NCBI RefSeq assembly: GCF_030272615.1
Contig: NC_081408.1
Coordinates: 68,429,546-68,493,545 of the forward strand
From: Cryptomeria japonica
Lineage: Eukaryota; Streptophyta; Pinopsida; Cupressales; Cupressaceae
DNA length: 64,000 nucleotides
Reading direction: 5' to 3'
The translations under genes were made by a program, and so were the position numbers. The notes under the pieces are model-generated. The model was not told the DNA's origin, ran no database searches, and worked only from the letters and a program-made list of their open reading frames with translations. This document shows positions 35,733-46,980 of this stretch, one piece after another. Every line of letters starts with the position of its first letter. Position 1 is the stretch's first letter.

Positions 35733-36752
35733 CTAGTGACCTACTTGGTTACATGAGAAACATCTCCCAGTGAATACATTAGGGCCTCTACCTCCAAATC
35801 TTCCCCTTCCATTGCCTCTTCCACCTCTAGGATTGCTTCTATAACTAGAATCTTTCTCAACATCTTGCTGGGTGCTCTCACCTTGAGGTCTTGATGAAGA
35901 ACTTCTGCCTTGAAATTTGCCTCTGCCCCTAAAGTTTTGATTACCTCTGCCACCCCTGTTGCTTTGCTCACCTCTCTTTCTTTGTTTTTCTTCTATTTTC
36001 AATGCCATTTGATGACACCTATGGACTGATTCAGGGTTAAATAGGCTTAATTCATCTTGAATACTGTATTTCAGTCCGTTCAAGTACCTAGCCAACTTCT
36101 GATTTTTAGTTTTAGATATTTTAGTTTTCAAGGTAAGTTTGTGAAATTCCTCTGTATAGGTATTGACATCCATATCCTTTTGTTTCAGGTTATCTAGCTT
36201 CTTGTGGAGGGCAACTTCATAGTCTTCTAGTACAAATTGCTTCTTTATCTTAGCCAACATCCTCTTCCACGTGGTGATAGGTACCTTGTTGTCCTCAATC
36301 CTCTCATTCTGCAGGAAGTTCCACCAACTCAATGCTGGACCTTTCATCTTTGATTTGGCTATCTTCACCTTTGAACTCTCAGGTGTATCATCACACTCAA
36401 AGTAGTTTTCAAGGGCTTCCACCCAATCCATACATTCTTCCACATTCATCTTTCCCATGAACATAGGGACATCTGGTTTGCTATCCTTTCTTCCTACTCT
36501 TTCAAGAGCCTCCAAGAAATGTCTTTGGTCTGCTGGTATGTTCAACCTCTCCAACTGAGATACAGGTATCTCTTCTTCTTCTTCCTCATACTCCTCTTCT
36601 TCCCTGCTTCCTTCTTGTCTCTACTTGAGTCTCTCCAACCCCATCTCCATCTTCTTGCTCTTTGCATGGTGCTCCTTGAGCATTTTGACTAAATCCTTAT
36701 TGGTAACATTTTGAGGGAATTCATCCCCATCATTTCCTTCATTTTCTGACAT
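35733..36752 (-). pseudogene. Gypsy2 gag
   Basis: The start is ATG at 36752-36750 (MSENEGNDGDEFPQNV), 27 nt after the PBS. After an acidic region comes the retrotransposon Gag domain (EECMDWVEALENYFECDD; ALSWWNFLQNERIEDNKV; DMDVNTYTEEFHKLTLKT), then an Arg/Gly-rich stretch (GGRGNQNFRGRGKF) and a CCHC knuckle beginning CFSCNQVGH. Premature TAGs lie at 36623 and 35735; the second falls inside the knuckle, where a Trp is expected. Gag and pol share one frame, so this is a single-ORF chromovirus layout. Confidence 0.92.
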
Positions 36753-36778
36753 CTTCCACCACCTGGGATCTTAGTAGT

Positions 36779-36790
36779 GCTCTGATACCA
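36779..36790 (-). other. Primer-binding site of Gypsy2 (iMet)
   Basis: The minus strand reads TGGTATCAGAGC, 2 bp after the CA end of the 5' LTR. Confidence 0.92.
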
Positions 36791-36792
36791 CT

Positions 36793-38385
36793 TGATGCAA
36801 AGTGCACACAATAGGAAGTGTCAAATAGGCTCACAGTCTTTCAGACTCAAAAGGTGACTATTCCAACCTAGTCTACCTTACCCACAATTGGCAAGGATGT
36901 GTAAGACCACCCTCACACAACCCTAAGACCTACACAAGGCCAAACCCAATCCCTTATGGGTTACTCAACTTAGACTCATAAGGTGCCTCAGAGACTCAAT
37001 CCCCTAATGAGGCTCAAACAAGGAAAATGCCTCAAATCCACTCTCTGATGATAAAAAATAGTAGGGACACCTTCTATGACCCTAAACAACCAAAATCCAA
37101 CAACTGGTTTGACTCCCCAAACCCTACAATGCCAACTTCACTTTTTAGGCCTACTAGGCTACTAGGTCTCACAACTGGAAATAGGGTAACAAAAGATTAA
37201 TTTCTCAAACAACTTGCTACTTTTTTGACTGATTTGGGACCTCTTCAATGTGACAACACAACTCCCAAAAGGGCAGAGCCTCAATCCACTCCTGCACCAC
37301 CAAACCCTACATGGTTCACAGGCCTAATTGGCCAGACTAGGCATGGAACACAAGGATAAAGTCTAATGATGGGTACATAAGACTAGGTCAATGATTTGGG
37401 AAGGTGTATTCACCCTTCTAAGACAAGTTCCAATGGTTTTTAGGACCTTTCTTACTATTGTCCTAAACCATTTCTTCCATATACCGATCTGCTTGGTTGA
37501 ATACATGAGGATATTCAACCTAGGGCTTGCAAGTACAACACGAAAACACCTTCACTAGATCCTGAGCATTTGAGATATTAAAATACATTATCAGACCTTG
37601 CAAATTCCAAAGGGGTTTGAATTAATACCTCTGGAGTTGCAAGATATTGTCTAGTTAGTCACACAACCCTTAAAACCCTAGGTTTCTACAACAGTTTTAG
37701 AAAAAATTCAATAACTTTCACAATACAACTCCAAATTCACTCAAACTAGAACTAAATGAAAGGTATCTCACATTTCTATGAAACCACAGACCTATTTTTT
37801 GATTTTACAGTCCGTACAAATCCGTACAATCACGTTTTTGCTCAAAAAACTGGTTTTTATTCAAAAATTTCAAGTGTCTTCTCCATACAAATTGCTCCAA
37901 CTTCATCCAACCCATTTGGAATCAATATGAGGGCCTAAATAGGCATCCTCCATCAGTTTAAACTGAATTGAGGGGGTTGGGGCAGTTAGAACCATCATTT
38001 AACAACTTTTCAAAAAAGTTGTCAAAGTTGCTAAATGTTGTCATAACACTTTTTGCAACTTTTGCATTTTTTGCATTTTATGACTCCTAAATGATTTCAG
38101 ACTTCTAAATGGTTCCAACATGTCTAAAATGACTACTAAACATTAGAAATCTACCTCCTAATGCCAAAACTCATTAGTATGAGAAAATGCCCTATTGGAC
38201 CTAGAAGGATCCTAGTGGACTAAGGCTAACTCCAAGTTTATAGAATGACCTTAGAGTTCCTTGACCACACAAAAAGGATCAATTAAACCTATGGATGATT
38301 GAAATTCATCCTTATTACATCATGCAAACTGAAAACAAAAAACTTGAAAGGAAAAATCATGTTCATGTCTAGGTGCCCTGCACCA
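36793..38385 (-). mobile_element. 5' LTR of Gypsy2
   Basis: 1593 bp, the partner of 30499-32089. Unlike a normal 5' LTR it is preceded, in element orientation, by a PPT and pol sequence rather than by host DNA. Confidence 0.92.
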
Positions 38386-38633
38386 TGCTCCACAGGTTCA
38401 AAAGAACTCAAGTCCCTTGAGTTGGAATGCTCTCAAACTGAAACCCTACCTTTTCAATGGCCTCCTTAGTCATCCATGTGGCTTCCTCCATGGGTTGGTG
38501 TTTCCATTTGACCAAGTATTCATAATACACTTTCCTCCTTGTATGTTTGATCACCCGCTTGTCAAGAATGCTCTCAATCTCTAACATGGATGGTTGGGAT
38601 ATCTTTTTGAATGACTCATCTTGCTGGAAATCT
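38386..38633 (-). mobile_element. Extra copy of the Gypsy2 3' internal end, outside the 5' LTR
   Basis: 248 bp homologous to 32090-32337: the PPT and the last ~65 codons of pol (chromodomain-like region). It ends abruptly at the second copy of the 30-bp host duplication. Confidence 0.9.
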
Positions 38634-38732
38634 ATGGAACTTCGGGCAAAAACACATGAGAGAATTAAGAAAGACTCTCGATCTACCATGAATTCTTTTA
38701 TGCACAGATTTGATGAAGAATGAGATGAGAAG
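38634..38732 (+). pseudogene. Element E ORF, short middle part
   Basis: It begins with the right copy of the 30-bp duplication (38634-38663) and continues the E frame with KKDSRSTMNSFMHRFDEE before a stop. It lies between Gypsy2 and solo LTR S3. Confidence 0.6.
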
Positions 38733-40179
38733 TGTAGATGTCTAAAAATGGTCAACGCTTGCGGAGTCATATTTTAACATTTGTGCATTGCCTTATTTTA
38801 GGGTTTTTGCATCGCATTAACATTTCTTCCATGTTGCGCACTTGGTTTTTATCATTTACGAGTGTCGAGTCATTCTTCTGCATTCTTCATTTGTCTCGCT
38901 TTCGAATTTGGTCTTGTCGACAACAATCTTCAATCATGATTTTGGTCAATCCTATCCTGTCGCATCAATGTGCGTTCTCATTTGTCATCATTTTGGACAT
39001 CGTCAATCCTAATTAGGGTTTTGTCCTCTTTTCAATCTTGTCATCTTGCGATCGATTTCGTCATCGATCGTGGTCATTTTCAATCTTGTCATTTTGCAAT
39101 CTATTTTGTCGTGGTCTTCTTAATCATGTCAATTTGGATCAATTAGTCATTGTTCCTCGTCAATTGGCGCATTTATCAATCAAATCATTTATTAGCATTG
39201 GTCTTTTATCAAGTTAGAATCATGATCAAATTGAATCGATATCAATTATCTTTTGTCAAGACCTAATTGTCGTCCTTGCATTTCTAATTCATCTTCTAAG
39301 GTTTTATGATTTATTCATTTAATCTTGTTTGGCATTTGTCCTCTAGGTTAAATAATTTATTTATTTATCCTAAGTATTCTTGTCACAATTAAATATTTAT
39401 TTAATTGGCTAATTAATTCCCCCTCTTTTTGTGAATTAATTGATGAATGAAAAATTGTTAATTAATTCACTTAATTCCTAATTTGCATCAATTTTCTAAT
39501 TTCATCAATTTTCTAATTTTCCTAATTCCTAATTTCCACCTATTTTCTAATTTGTCAAATTTAATTTCCACCTAATTAATTTCTCTTTAGTTTCTCCCTA
39601 TTTTTGTGCTTCGGTGGAAGCATGAATTTCTCATGCGTCATACTTTTGGCATAGCAAGATGTCATAAGATTCTAGTTCTCTAACCTTTGCATTGGCAATA
39701 TGTCATAATTCATGACATAGAAGGTGTCATAACCTTCCTCTTTCCACTCAATTGTGCCATTTTTGAAATCAATTGCCTCTAATATCAATATCATGCTAAT
39801 TTGATATTTTCTCCAATTTGTCTATAAATTGGATGAATTTCTTCAATCCCAGCTAATAATCACTTTTTCGAATCACTTTGTCGAATCAATCACACTTTGA
39901 GTATTCTTGCGCTACTTGTCAATCTTGCTTTCACATTAGGTTTATGCACTTGAAGGTGAGATCCACAAGCAAAGGCTATTTGAAGAAGAAAGAAGGACAA
40001 TGGAGCCGCATGAGGGAGACATTCAGATCTGCATTTGGTTTTCTTTGTTTTCAATATTGAGTGTTTCGCTTTCATGTCTTTATTGAGTGTGTTTAGGATA
40101 GATCATTGCATTTTAGTTTTCGTGATTGAGCTAGATTAGTGTTGATTTGCTTGTGATGATTTCCGATTTCCTAGATACA
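38733..40179 (+). mobile_element. Solo LTR S3 in element E
   Basis: 1447 bp from TGTAGATGTCTAAAAATGG to CTAGATACA, flanked by a perfect TSD AGAAG (38728-38732, 40180-40184). The start block resembles S1. Its middle is rich in TCGTCAAT/ATCATGTC-like phrases and AT-rich TAATT runs. No coding capacity. Orientation is inferred from resemblance to S1. Confidence 0.88.
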
Positions 40180-40977
40180 AGAAGATATAATGAAAGCAAA
40201 AGTGTGAACAACTGACTAGCTTACTTAAAGTTACATAATAATCGCAAGAAGTAGAACCCATAGTTTTATTTGTAGATGACGCAACACTTAATAAAGAACA
40301 AGAAGTGGGCATCAAGGGTAGGGTGGTGGAGGAATGGATTGATCACTTGAAATCAAAAGGATCACATCTCCTTAATTCGGTGGTTGAACTCTTGTTGGAC
40401 TTTGAGAGTGCACAAGTGCATGTCTAGGAAGTACAATCATTATTATCCTAGGAGGTAGAAGAGTCAGAAAAAAGATTTAGCGCTATGAGATAAAATGAGA
40501 GAATACAGGGTAGATATCCTTGTTGAAAATAATGTGGTATTGACTCGAGGTGAGTATATTCAAACTCGATCATTCTTAGCTCACAAAAATGAATTGACAA
40601 AGGTACTGGTCAAGGATTTGGATCAAGACAAGAAATCATGTGTTGATGGAGTTGTTGATATTTCATCAAGGATAGCCAAGTTGCATTGCCAGTTATATGA
40701 TATATATCACAAGGTTTTACCCAGTGATACCATTAAAAAGGAATTATTTACTATGATAAGCTATTTAGTCGATGATGAATTTTGTTTGTCATCATTCGCC
40801 AAGTTAGTTGAAATCTAAGTTAACTTGGATGACTTTGCATCCATACTGAAGAAAGCTAAAAGAGCATATGTAAAAATTGTAGATTCAATTTCCCATGTTC
40901 ATGCCATCTCCAGTTTGACAACAATGCCAAATAAATCTGAGATGCAAGCTATGCTACCTAGACTCAAAGAATTCTAG
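40180..40977 (+). pseudogene. Element E ORF, C-terminal coiled-coil part
   Basis: After a stop-rich start the frame is readable from about 40255 (EVEPIVLFVDDATLNKEQEV), with the longest open part at 40495-40818 (ILVENNVVLTRGEYIQTRSF; SRIAKLHCQLYDIYHKVLPS). It ends KEF-stop at 40975. The Lys/Glu/Leu-rich composition and its position before a polypurine tract match the tail of ORF2 in A and C, though I see no close sequence identity there. Confidence 0.5.
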
Positions 40978-40984
40978 AAAATAA

Positions 40985-40995
40985 ATGAGGGGGAG
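40985..40995 (+). other. Polypurine tract of element E
   Basis: ATGAGGGGGAGA lies 8 bp after the end of the E ORF and about 15 bp before the putative LTR start, as expected for a 3' PPT. Confidence 0.5.
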
Positions 40996-41009
40996 AATAA
41001 AGAATAAAG

Positions 41010-41504
41010 TGTCATTGACACTAAGTAGTTTTTATGTAGTTGCATCTTTTCTTACTGCAAATTTTCTTATAGTTGTATTTTTATTTTATGCAATAGTTGT
41101 AGTCATGTGGGACTCTATAGTTGAATTAGTCAATTGTGCCCACATTTTTCTCCACTCCTTTCCTATAAAAGGAGGAACCTCATTTGTAAATATTTATCTT
41201 TTATAAGCTAAGCAAAAATCTGTTGCATTGTTGTCTCAACTAAGACTTTGAGCTTTTTGTTGTGAAAATTCAATCAAGCAAATAAAGAAAGCAATTCCTT
41301 TTGATTCCAAACTTTGTATTAGGTCAAAGATTGTTTATATGAGTGGATGCTCCTCTGTTCATTGCTTATATATGTTCTTTAATTCCTTGATATTGGTGGC
41401 ATTTTTGTTCATGTGATTAAGGGAGTATCTAAATTGAGGCAAATAAACTTTGAGATATTTTCATATTTAGGAATTAGTATTGTGATAGTGATTAGGCACT
41501 AACA
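41010..41504 (+). mobile_element. Candidate 3' LTR of element E
   Basis: 495 bp starting TGTCATTGACACTAAG and ending GGCACTAACA, an ending like the CCTAACA of the other LTRs. It contains CCTATAAAAGGAGG (about 41162-41175), a good TATA box. No 5' partner is in the window, so the LTR status is inferred from context. Confidence 0.45.
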
Positions 41505-43520
41505 CATTTGACGTCATTTTTCGATGAACTATCATCATAATTCTGATAGATTATTATCGTAGATCCAATGAAATGATTAGCGTCACTCAAATTTTATCGA
41601 GTTATTCGATGGATAGATGTTTGTTAGAATTCTGACACCTTCTTTGTCAGAAGTTGACACATAATGTGGCAATCTAATTCATTGGAATTTCAACAAAGTC
41701 ACCAATCTTCCGATGAACCATGCACTGGGTTTTTTCATCAGAATTCCGACAAAAAAGGGCATTATTGATGCAGAGGATCTTGGAAAACCAATCACAACTA
41801 TAGGATCATGTTGATCCATCTATATTTTTACCATTATAACAATTCATTAGAGGCATATTCCATCATACTTCAGCAATCAATCAATCAAGAAAACACAAAC
41901 TTGATCCAGGTATCAAATTTGCCAACTTGCTGTCCTTTTAGATAGACCTATACATAGACGTATATAAATATCTAACCAAATTTAAAAAAAAACTCAATCC
42001 CTTCGGTTATAACCTTTATATCTTTATTACAAACAACATATCCCAAATTTATCCAAATCCAACGGTTAGATTAAAAGTTATGGTCTTTTCACCGAGACTC
42101 ATTTCTGTTGTCCCCAAATAAGACATGTGCATGCCTAGTCCGTCTAGGGCATCAAATATCTTTCACAAAAAAAAACCAAATGATTAAAAACTAATAGAAG
42201 ATGAAATATTTATGGATCTAGTTTCATAATATGTAATCCATCAAATTTTCAAATGGTTAAATCATTAGATAATCACAAACCCTTGTCTGCAACTCCATTG
42301 AAAATAGTTTAAAAATAGTTTTCACCAAAATCTTCATAACTTACACAAATGTGCATAAAAATGACTCATACCAAAATTAAATGAAATTTGATTCATATAT
42401 CTTTCCATTTAATCTATTTTTAGGTCATAATTATTCCCAATGAGTCCGTACCAAATGCTGCAACATGACTGTTCTCAGGAAATCTCAAATCTGCAAACAA
42501 CCACTTTCACCAAAACTTTCATAACTTATTCATTTATTCATTAAAATGTACCAAACCAAAACAATGAGAAAGAGGATTAATTCCACTATCTAACCATTAT
42601 AAATATACAGGGTTTCTAGGCCATACATGGTCATACAAGGCCTAGAAACAACAACTTAACACAAAAACACCAATCAAAATGCAAGTTTTAAACACACCAA
42701 TTTGTTCCAAAACTTTATCCTCCTTCTCTATTCTTCCAATAATGATTTGTTTCAACCAATACAACATTTTTATAGACTCTTTGGTAGTTATAAACCATCC
42801 AACTACCTTTATGACCCTTCATCTTCCCTTTTACAACTTTATGTGCAATTTTTGCACTTTTACATTTTTGCAAATGTTGCACTTTTGCAATTTTCTTGCA
42901 ACTTTGACACTTTTCCTAATCACTCCCCAAATTGTAAAAACTCTTATAGATGATTTGAGATATTTTACAATTATTTTACCCTTCCATGGGTTATTTCAAC
43001 AATCTTGACCTTATAGACCAAACTGGGACCTAAAGAACAACTTTTAACAACTTTATGCAAATAATTACAATAATTGATCTTGTCTTTACAAATGGATTCA
43101 TCATGAACAAATTCATCATAAAAATGATCAAAATGACTTAAAACATCACTTTTCTCCTAGTGACCTCATGTTCTTGGGTGCTCCTACACCAATTATGCTC
43201 TGAAGAGAATGGTGCACCTGCAACGAAATTTTTCATCGCAGGTACAACATTCCCGTCAGAGCATAGTGCCCTTTTTTGTCAGAATTCCAACAACAAATGC
43301 AAGGAATCTCCGACGTGAATGGTGCACCTGCAATAAAATGTTTCATCACAGGTACAACATTCTTGTCAAAGCATAGTGTCCTTTTTTTCAGAATTCTGAC
43401 AACAAATGGAAGGAAGCTTCAACGAGAGTGTTATGCCTGCGACAAAATATTTCGTTGTAGATACAACACTCTCATCGGGTACTATGTTGGGCATGTCCGT
43501 CGAAATTCTGATGAACATGC
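41505..43520. repeat. Tandem ~110-bp palindromic repeats, split by solo LTR S4
   Basis: Three units with centres near 43230, 43338 and 43448 each contain a GCACCTGC-AACGAAA core facing its own inverted copy, flanked by CAGAATTC-type arms. The first palindrome has arms of about 65 bp, and its left arm is cut by S4: the outer portion is at 41735-41765. The left flank (41505-41735) holds related AATTCTGA / CCGATGAA phrases. No coding capacity; a satellite or foldback-type element is possible. Confidence 0.7.
41766..43191 (-). mobile_element. Solo LTR S4, gypsy type
   Basis: 1426 bp. Minus strand begins TGGTGTAGGAGCACCC and ends CTCTGCATCA; compare Gypsy1 (TGGTGTAGGAGCACC) and Gypsy2 (ends CTTTGCATCA). 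Perfect TSD ATTAT (41761-41765, 43192-43196). No internal domain remains. Confidence 0.92.
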
Positions 43521-43529
43521 TATGTTTAA

Positions 43530-44628
43530 AAATTAAAAAAAAGAAATTTCCATTAGGTAATATAAAGCATTGCAAATATGGAATATGATTTGATAAGCTT
43601 TCTCAAATATTGAACTACCCCTATATAACTCCTTACCTCAATGACTAACTAACTATGGTAAACTATATATTCTAACAATATATAAAATCAACAATCCCAT
43701 ATATTCTAACAATATACAACACAACCAAGATGGACTATTTGGGTAATGAAGACCTTGATAAAGCATGGATATGAGAGTGAGATGCATAGATTACAATCAT
43801 AGAAAAACACTAAGATTATAAAGATCTCAAACCACAAATAGACCTCTCACAGTCCATAAGCAAAGATGTTCATATACAAGGATTGGATCAAAAAAAATTG
43901 TAGCAATTAATAACAAAGAGCAGAAGTAGTTAACAACTTTACCCAAGGAAGGATTTTATCCAATGCCAAAAGGGCCAAAGGCAGTTACAATAATTTAGGG
44001 TTAAAGGGGTATAAGGTTTAGATGAATGAAAACATGATAGTATTTTAGTAGCATATGAATAAATCTTGATAGTCCCAAAGTCTAATAGACCTATAATAAA
44101 TAGTCAAAATAGTAACATCATTTAAACAAGAAGATAATTCAGAGTTATATAGATTATCAAGAGTATTGGTCACAACAGAATGCAACCATTGTCACAAAAT
44201 GTCAAAGATCAAGATACGATGATAGTTTAAATCCTCAACATAGAACCAAGATAAGCATTAAATTAATTAAGAGGTCTGTGAGAAACAATGGTAGTTATGA
44301 AAGAAAAAACACAAGACAATGTATAGCATCACAGAATCTAGTCATATGATAAAGGAATTAGGGACAAATTTCAATGTCAATGAAGAAAATTCCTTATCAA
44401 GGGACAATGATATTCATAAGATTGAAAGTAGTCACTAGGATGAAAAGGTGACCCTTGGAGTTACCAATTGAGTTGAACATCTAGTGAACATGATGGAACT
44501 AGTTCCTAAACAAGATAGACTGAAACCTAAGATTTAACCTAATACCACCTTTACCCAAAGTGGTAACTCAAATCATACATCTAATGGACAAATATAAATT
44601 ACTTCTATAACTAATGATGAACCCACAT
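43530..44628 (+). other. Decayed upstream part of gypsy relic J
   Basis: Mostly stop-riddled, AT-rich sequence. Just before Copia D the + strand reads TNDEPTCR, which leads into the protease fragment on the far side of D (58381). Earlier parts may be decayed gag but nothing is recognisable. Confidence 0.4.
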
Positions 44629-44633
44629 GTAGG

Positions 44634-46024
44634 TGTTGGATATTATTGGCATATGATGAACCGGCATGTTGATATGATGATAATGTATTTTGTCATTGAT
44701 GTTAATAAGTTCAAGTGAATCAGTATGAGGAGATGAAGTGAACCGGTGTTAGGGTTTCACTAACTATGACTACCAGATGGTAGTCTCATCTCTAGGGTTA
44801 TTGGTTTGGTGATCCAGCCTGTGTGATGCAACCAGTGATACTTTGTGATGAGTTAGCTAAGAGATGTGAATGAGATCGAGGTTCCACGTCAGCTTTGTGC
44901 GTGTCAAGGATTTCCTTGAGGATCTTGCATGAGAAGATCTACTGCGTTTGAAGTCTACCTCAGGAATGATCATTCTTCTTAGTGGTATGAGAAGAAAGCG
45001 TTATGAGTTATTGATTCCCATGTGCAGTGAAGAATGAACGATGTAGATTGCCTTGTGATCTGTTTGAAATTGTAATACTCTATGCAATGTGTTTGGACGG
45101 TCAGAATTGGACCACCTGTGTTGTAAACCTAAAATGCTTAGGGTTTAGGGTTTATGCTACAGACCTAACTGTTGTCTATAAGGTCAATGATGTTTTTTAT
45201 TGTAAAGTTGTTGGAAAATGTTGTGTGTGTATCCGGGTGATGAGATACTTGCCAGACTAGTAAGAGGAAAACTGCAGAGTGTGATTGCAGAGTAGAGGAA
45301 ATGAAAAGGATCTTCCATGGCATGTAGTGTTGTTATCAAATTAGAAGTTTTACCCATTGTCTTCTAATCATTTCAACAGTTGGAAAATCCCTTTACCAGG
45401 TAGCTTTAACAAGATTATTGTAAAACCTTTAACAAGGTGACTCAAGATCATTGAGTTCTTCAAATCCTCTAGCAAGGTAACCTCTAACAGGGTATATAGC
45501 CATCGCTTAACCAGGTGATCTCTAACAGGATCGGTTCCTAATAGAACCTTATTGCAAATATCTTTAACCGGACTAGGCTCTTAACAGGGTGAGCTTCAAA
45601 AGAGTTCAAAAACAAGCTTGTGGGTATTCATCCCCATTGTGGTTTTTCCCATTTGGGTTTCCACACAAAAAATCTGTATGTTATGTGTTATGCATTTTCA
45701 TGTGATGATTATGTATTATTTGGTTGAATAATTATACATGCAGAATTAATAGGTTACGGTATTACTGGTATACCACATGCATATGTTTATGGGTGAAGTT
45801 GATATCAAGTATTGATCATATTTGAAGTGTTCAGACTTATTAGTTTATGGTGTCTGATGTCTTACTATGTTTAACCGGTATTGTCGTGGTTAAGTTCAGT
45901 GATGGTGACAGCCAGTTGGTATTGCTTTAACAAGATAAGTTATTGAGAAATTTATTGCCTATATTGATTCACTCCCCCCCTCTCAGTACCAGTTGGGGTA
46001 TCTATCATTCATCATTATTCATCA
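44634..46024 (+). mobile_element. 5' LTR of Copia D
   Basis: 1391 bp, close to the 3' copy. Contains the GGTTTTTCCC...GGGTTTCC module (about 45641-45662) and a C-tract (45973-45979) followed by CTCTCAGTACC. Confidence 0.92.
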
Positions 46025-46026
46025 AT

Positions 46027-46038
46027 TGGTATCAGAGC
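46027..46038 (+). other. Primer-binding site of Copia D (iMet)
   Basis: Perfect TGGTATCAGAGC, 2 bp after the LTR. Confidence 0.92.
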
Positions 46039-46095
46039 ACCTCCAGGTCCTCAGTGATATAAGCTTAACCACTTGAGGTAAAAGATCTTGTTGTA

Positions 46096-46980
46096 ATGAT
46101 GAAGAGGGAAGGTCCTAAGTTCAATAGAGATAACTTTAAGATATGGAAGAACATAATGAAGATTTACATCAAGAGTATGGGTGCTCAACACTAGAGCTAT
46201 GTTGAGAATGCCTATGTGGCTCCCACTGGCACTCTGATTGATGATCAGAAGAGAGAGATCCAGGAAAATGGGCAAGTCATGGAAGCCCTTATCAGCAGCC
46301 TATCAAATATTGAGTTTATTGATGTACAAGACAAGGAAACACCTAAGGATGTATGGGATGCACTAGAAAACATCTATGGTGGTGATGAGCATGTAAATCA
46401 AGCTAAGGAAGAGAGTCTTAGAGGTGAATTTGAGGATATGAGGATGGTTAAAGGTGAGACCATTCAACAGTATGGCATTAGGATTAAGATTGTGGTTAGT
46501 GATATCAAAAGCATTGGTGGAACTATTGATGATACCACTGTTGTTAGTAAAGTCCTTAGATCATTGTTACCAATCTATGCAATCAGAGTTGCTGCTATCC
46601 AGGAACTAAGGTCTATTGATAAAACCAAGGTATCCTTAGATTATATCATTGCAAAGTTAACTACATATGAGTTGAATAGCTATGATGGTAGTGTTCAAAA
46701 GACTAAGTCAGCCTTTAAAGCATCTACTGTACCATCCAGAAAAGGAAAAGAAACTAGTACCAATTATGAATCTAGACAATGCAAAGATATGGATGATGAA
46801 GAGATTCTGATGGAGTTTGAAGCTCTTCTTGCTAAAAAAATTTCGAAGGGAACTGGAAAATATAGAGGTAAACTTCCTTTGAAATGTTTTTCCTACAACA
46901 AGATAGGACATATAGCTATTAATTGTCCTAACAATGACAATAATGATAAACCAGAGAGGTTTAGAAAGTATAAAGAATGA
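46096..46980 (+). pseudogene. Copia D gag
   Basis: ATG at 46096 (a second ATG follows in frame). Copia Gag (UBN2-like): NFKIWKNIMKIYIKS, then a TAG at 46192, then KDVWDALENIYGGDEHVNQA, VKGETIQQYGIRIKIVV and a single knuckle CFSYNKIGHIAINC, whose second Cys is Tyr. A TGA at 46978 precedes the protease region in the same frame. Homologous to, but clearly diverged from, Copia B gag. Confidence 0.9.

Larger units (their letters stand above)
30499..38385 (-). mobile_element. Gypsy2, full-length Ty3/gypsy element (chromovirus type)
   Basis: LTRs at 30499-32089 (3') and 36793-38385 (5'), PBS 36779-36790, and one gag-pol frame from 36752 to 32142. 7.9 kb in all. The LTRs are roughly 95 percent identical by eye, so the insertion is fairly old. 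It disrupts the ORF of element E. An extra 248 bp of internal sequence follows the 5' LTR (38386-38633), which is abnormal. Confidence 0.93.

Noticed and set aside
42679-43008. 109-codon + strand ORF in solo LTR S4
   Set aside because: Lies wholly within a gypsy LTR in antisense, with low-complexity Phe/Leu/His composition; a chance frame.
45027-45260. 77-codon ORF present in both Copia D LTRs (also 57362-57595)
   Set aside because: The two copies are LTR duplicates, so preservation is not independent evidence; no domain, and it runs through U3/R-like sequence.
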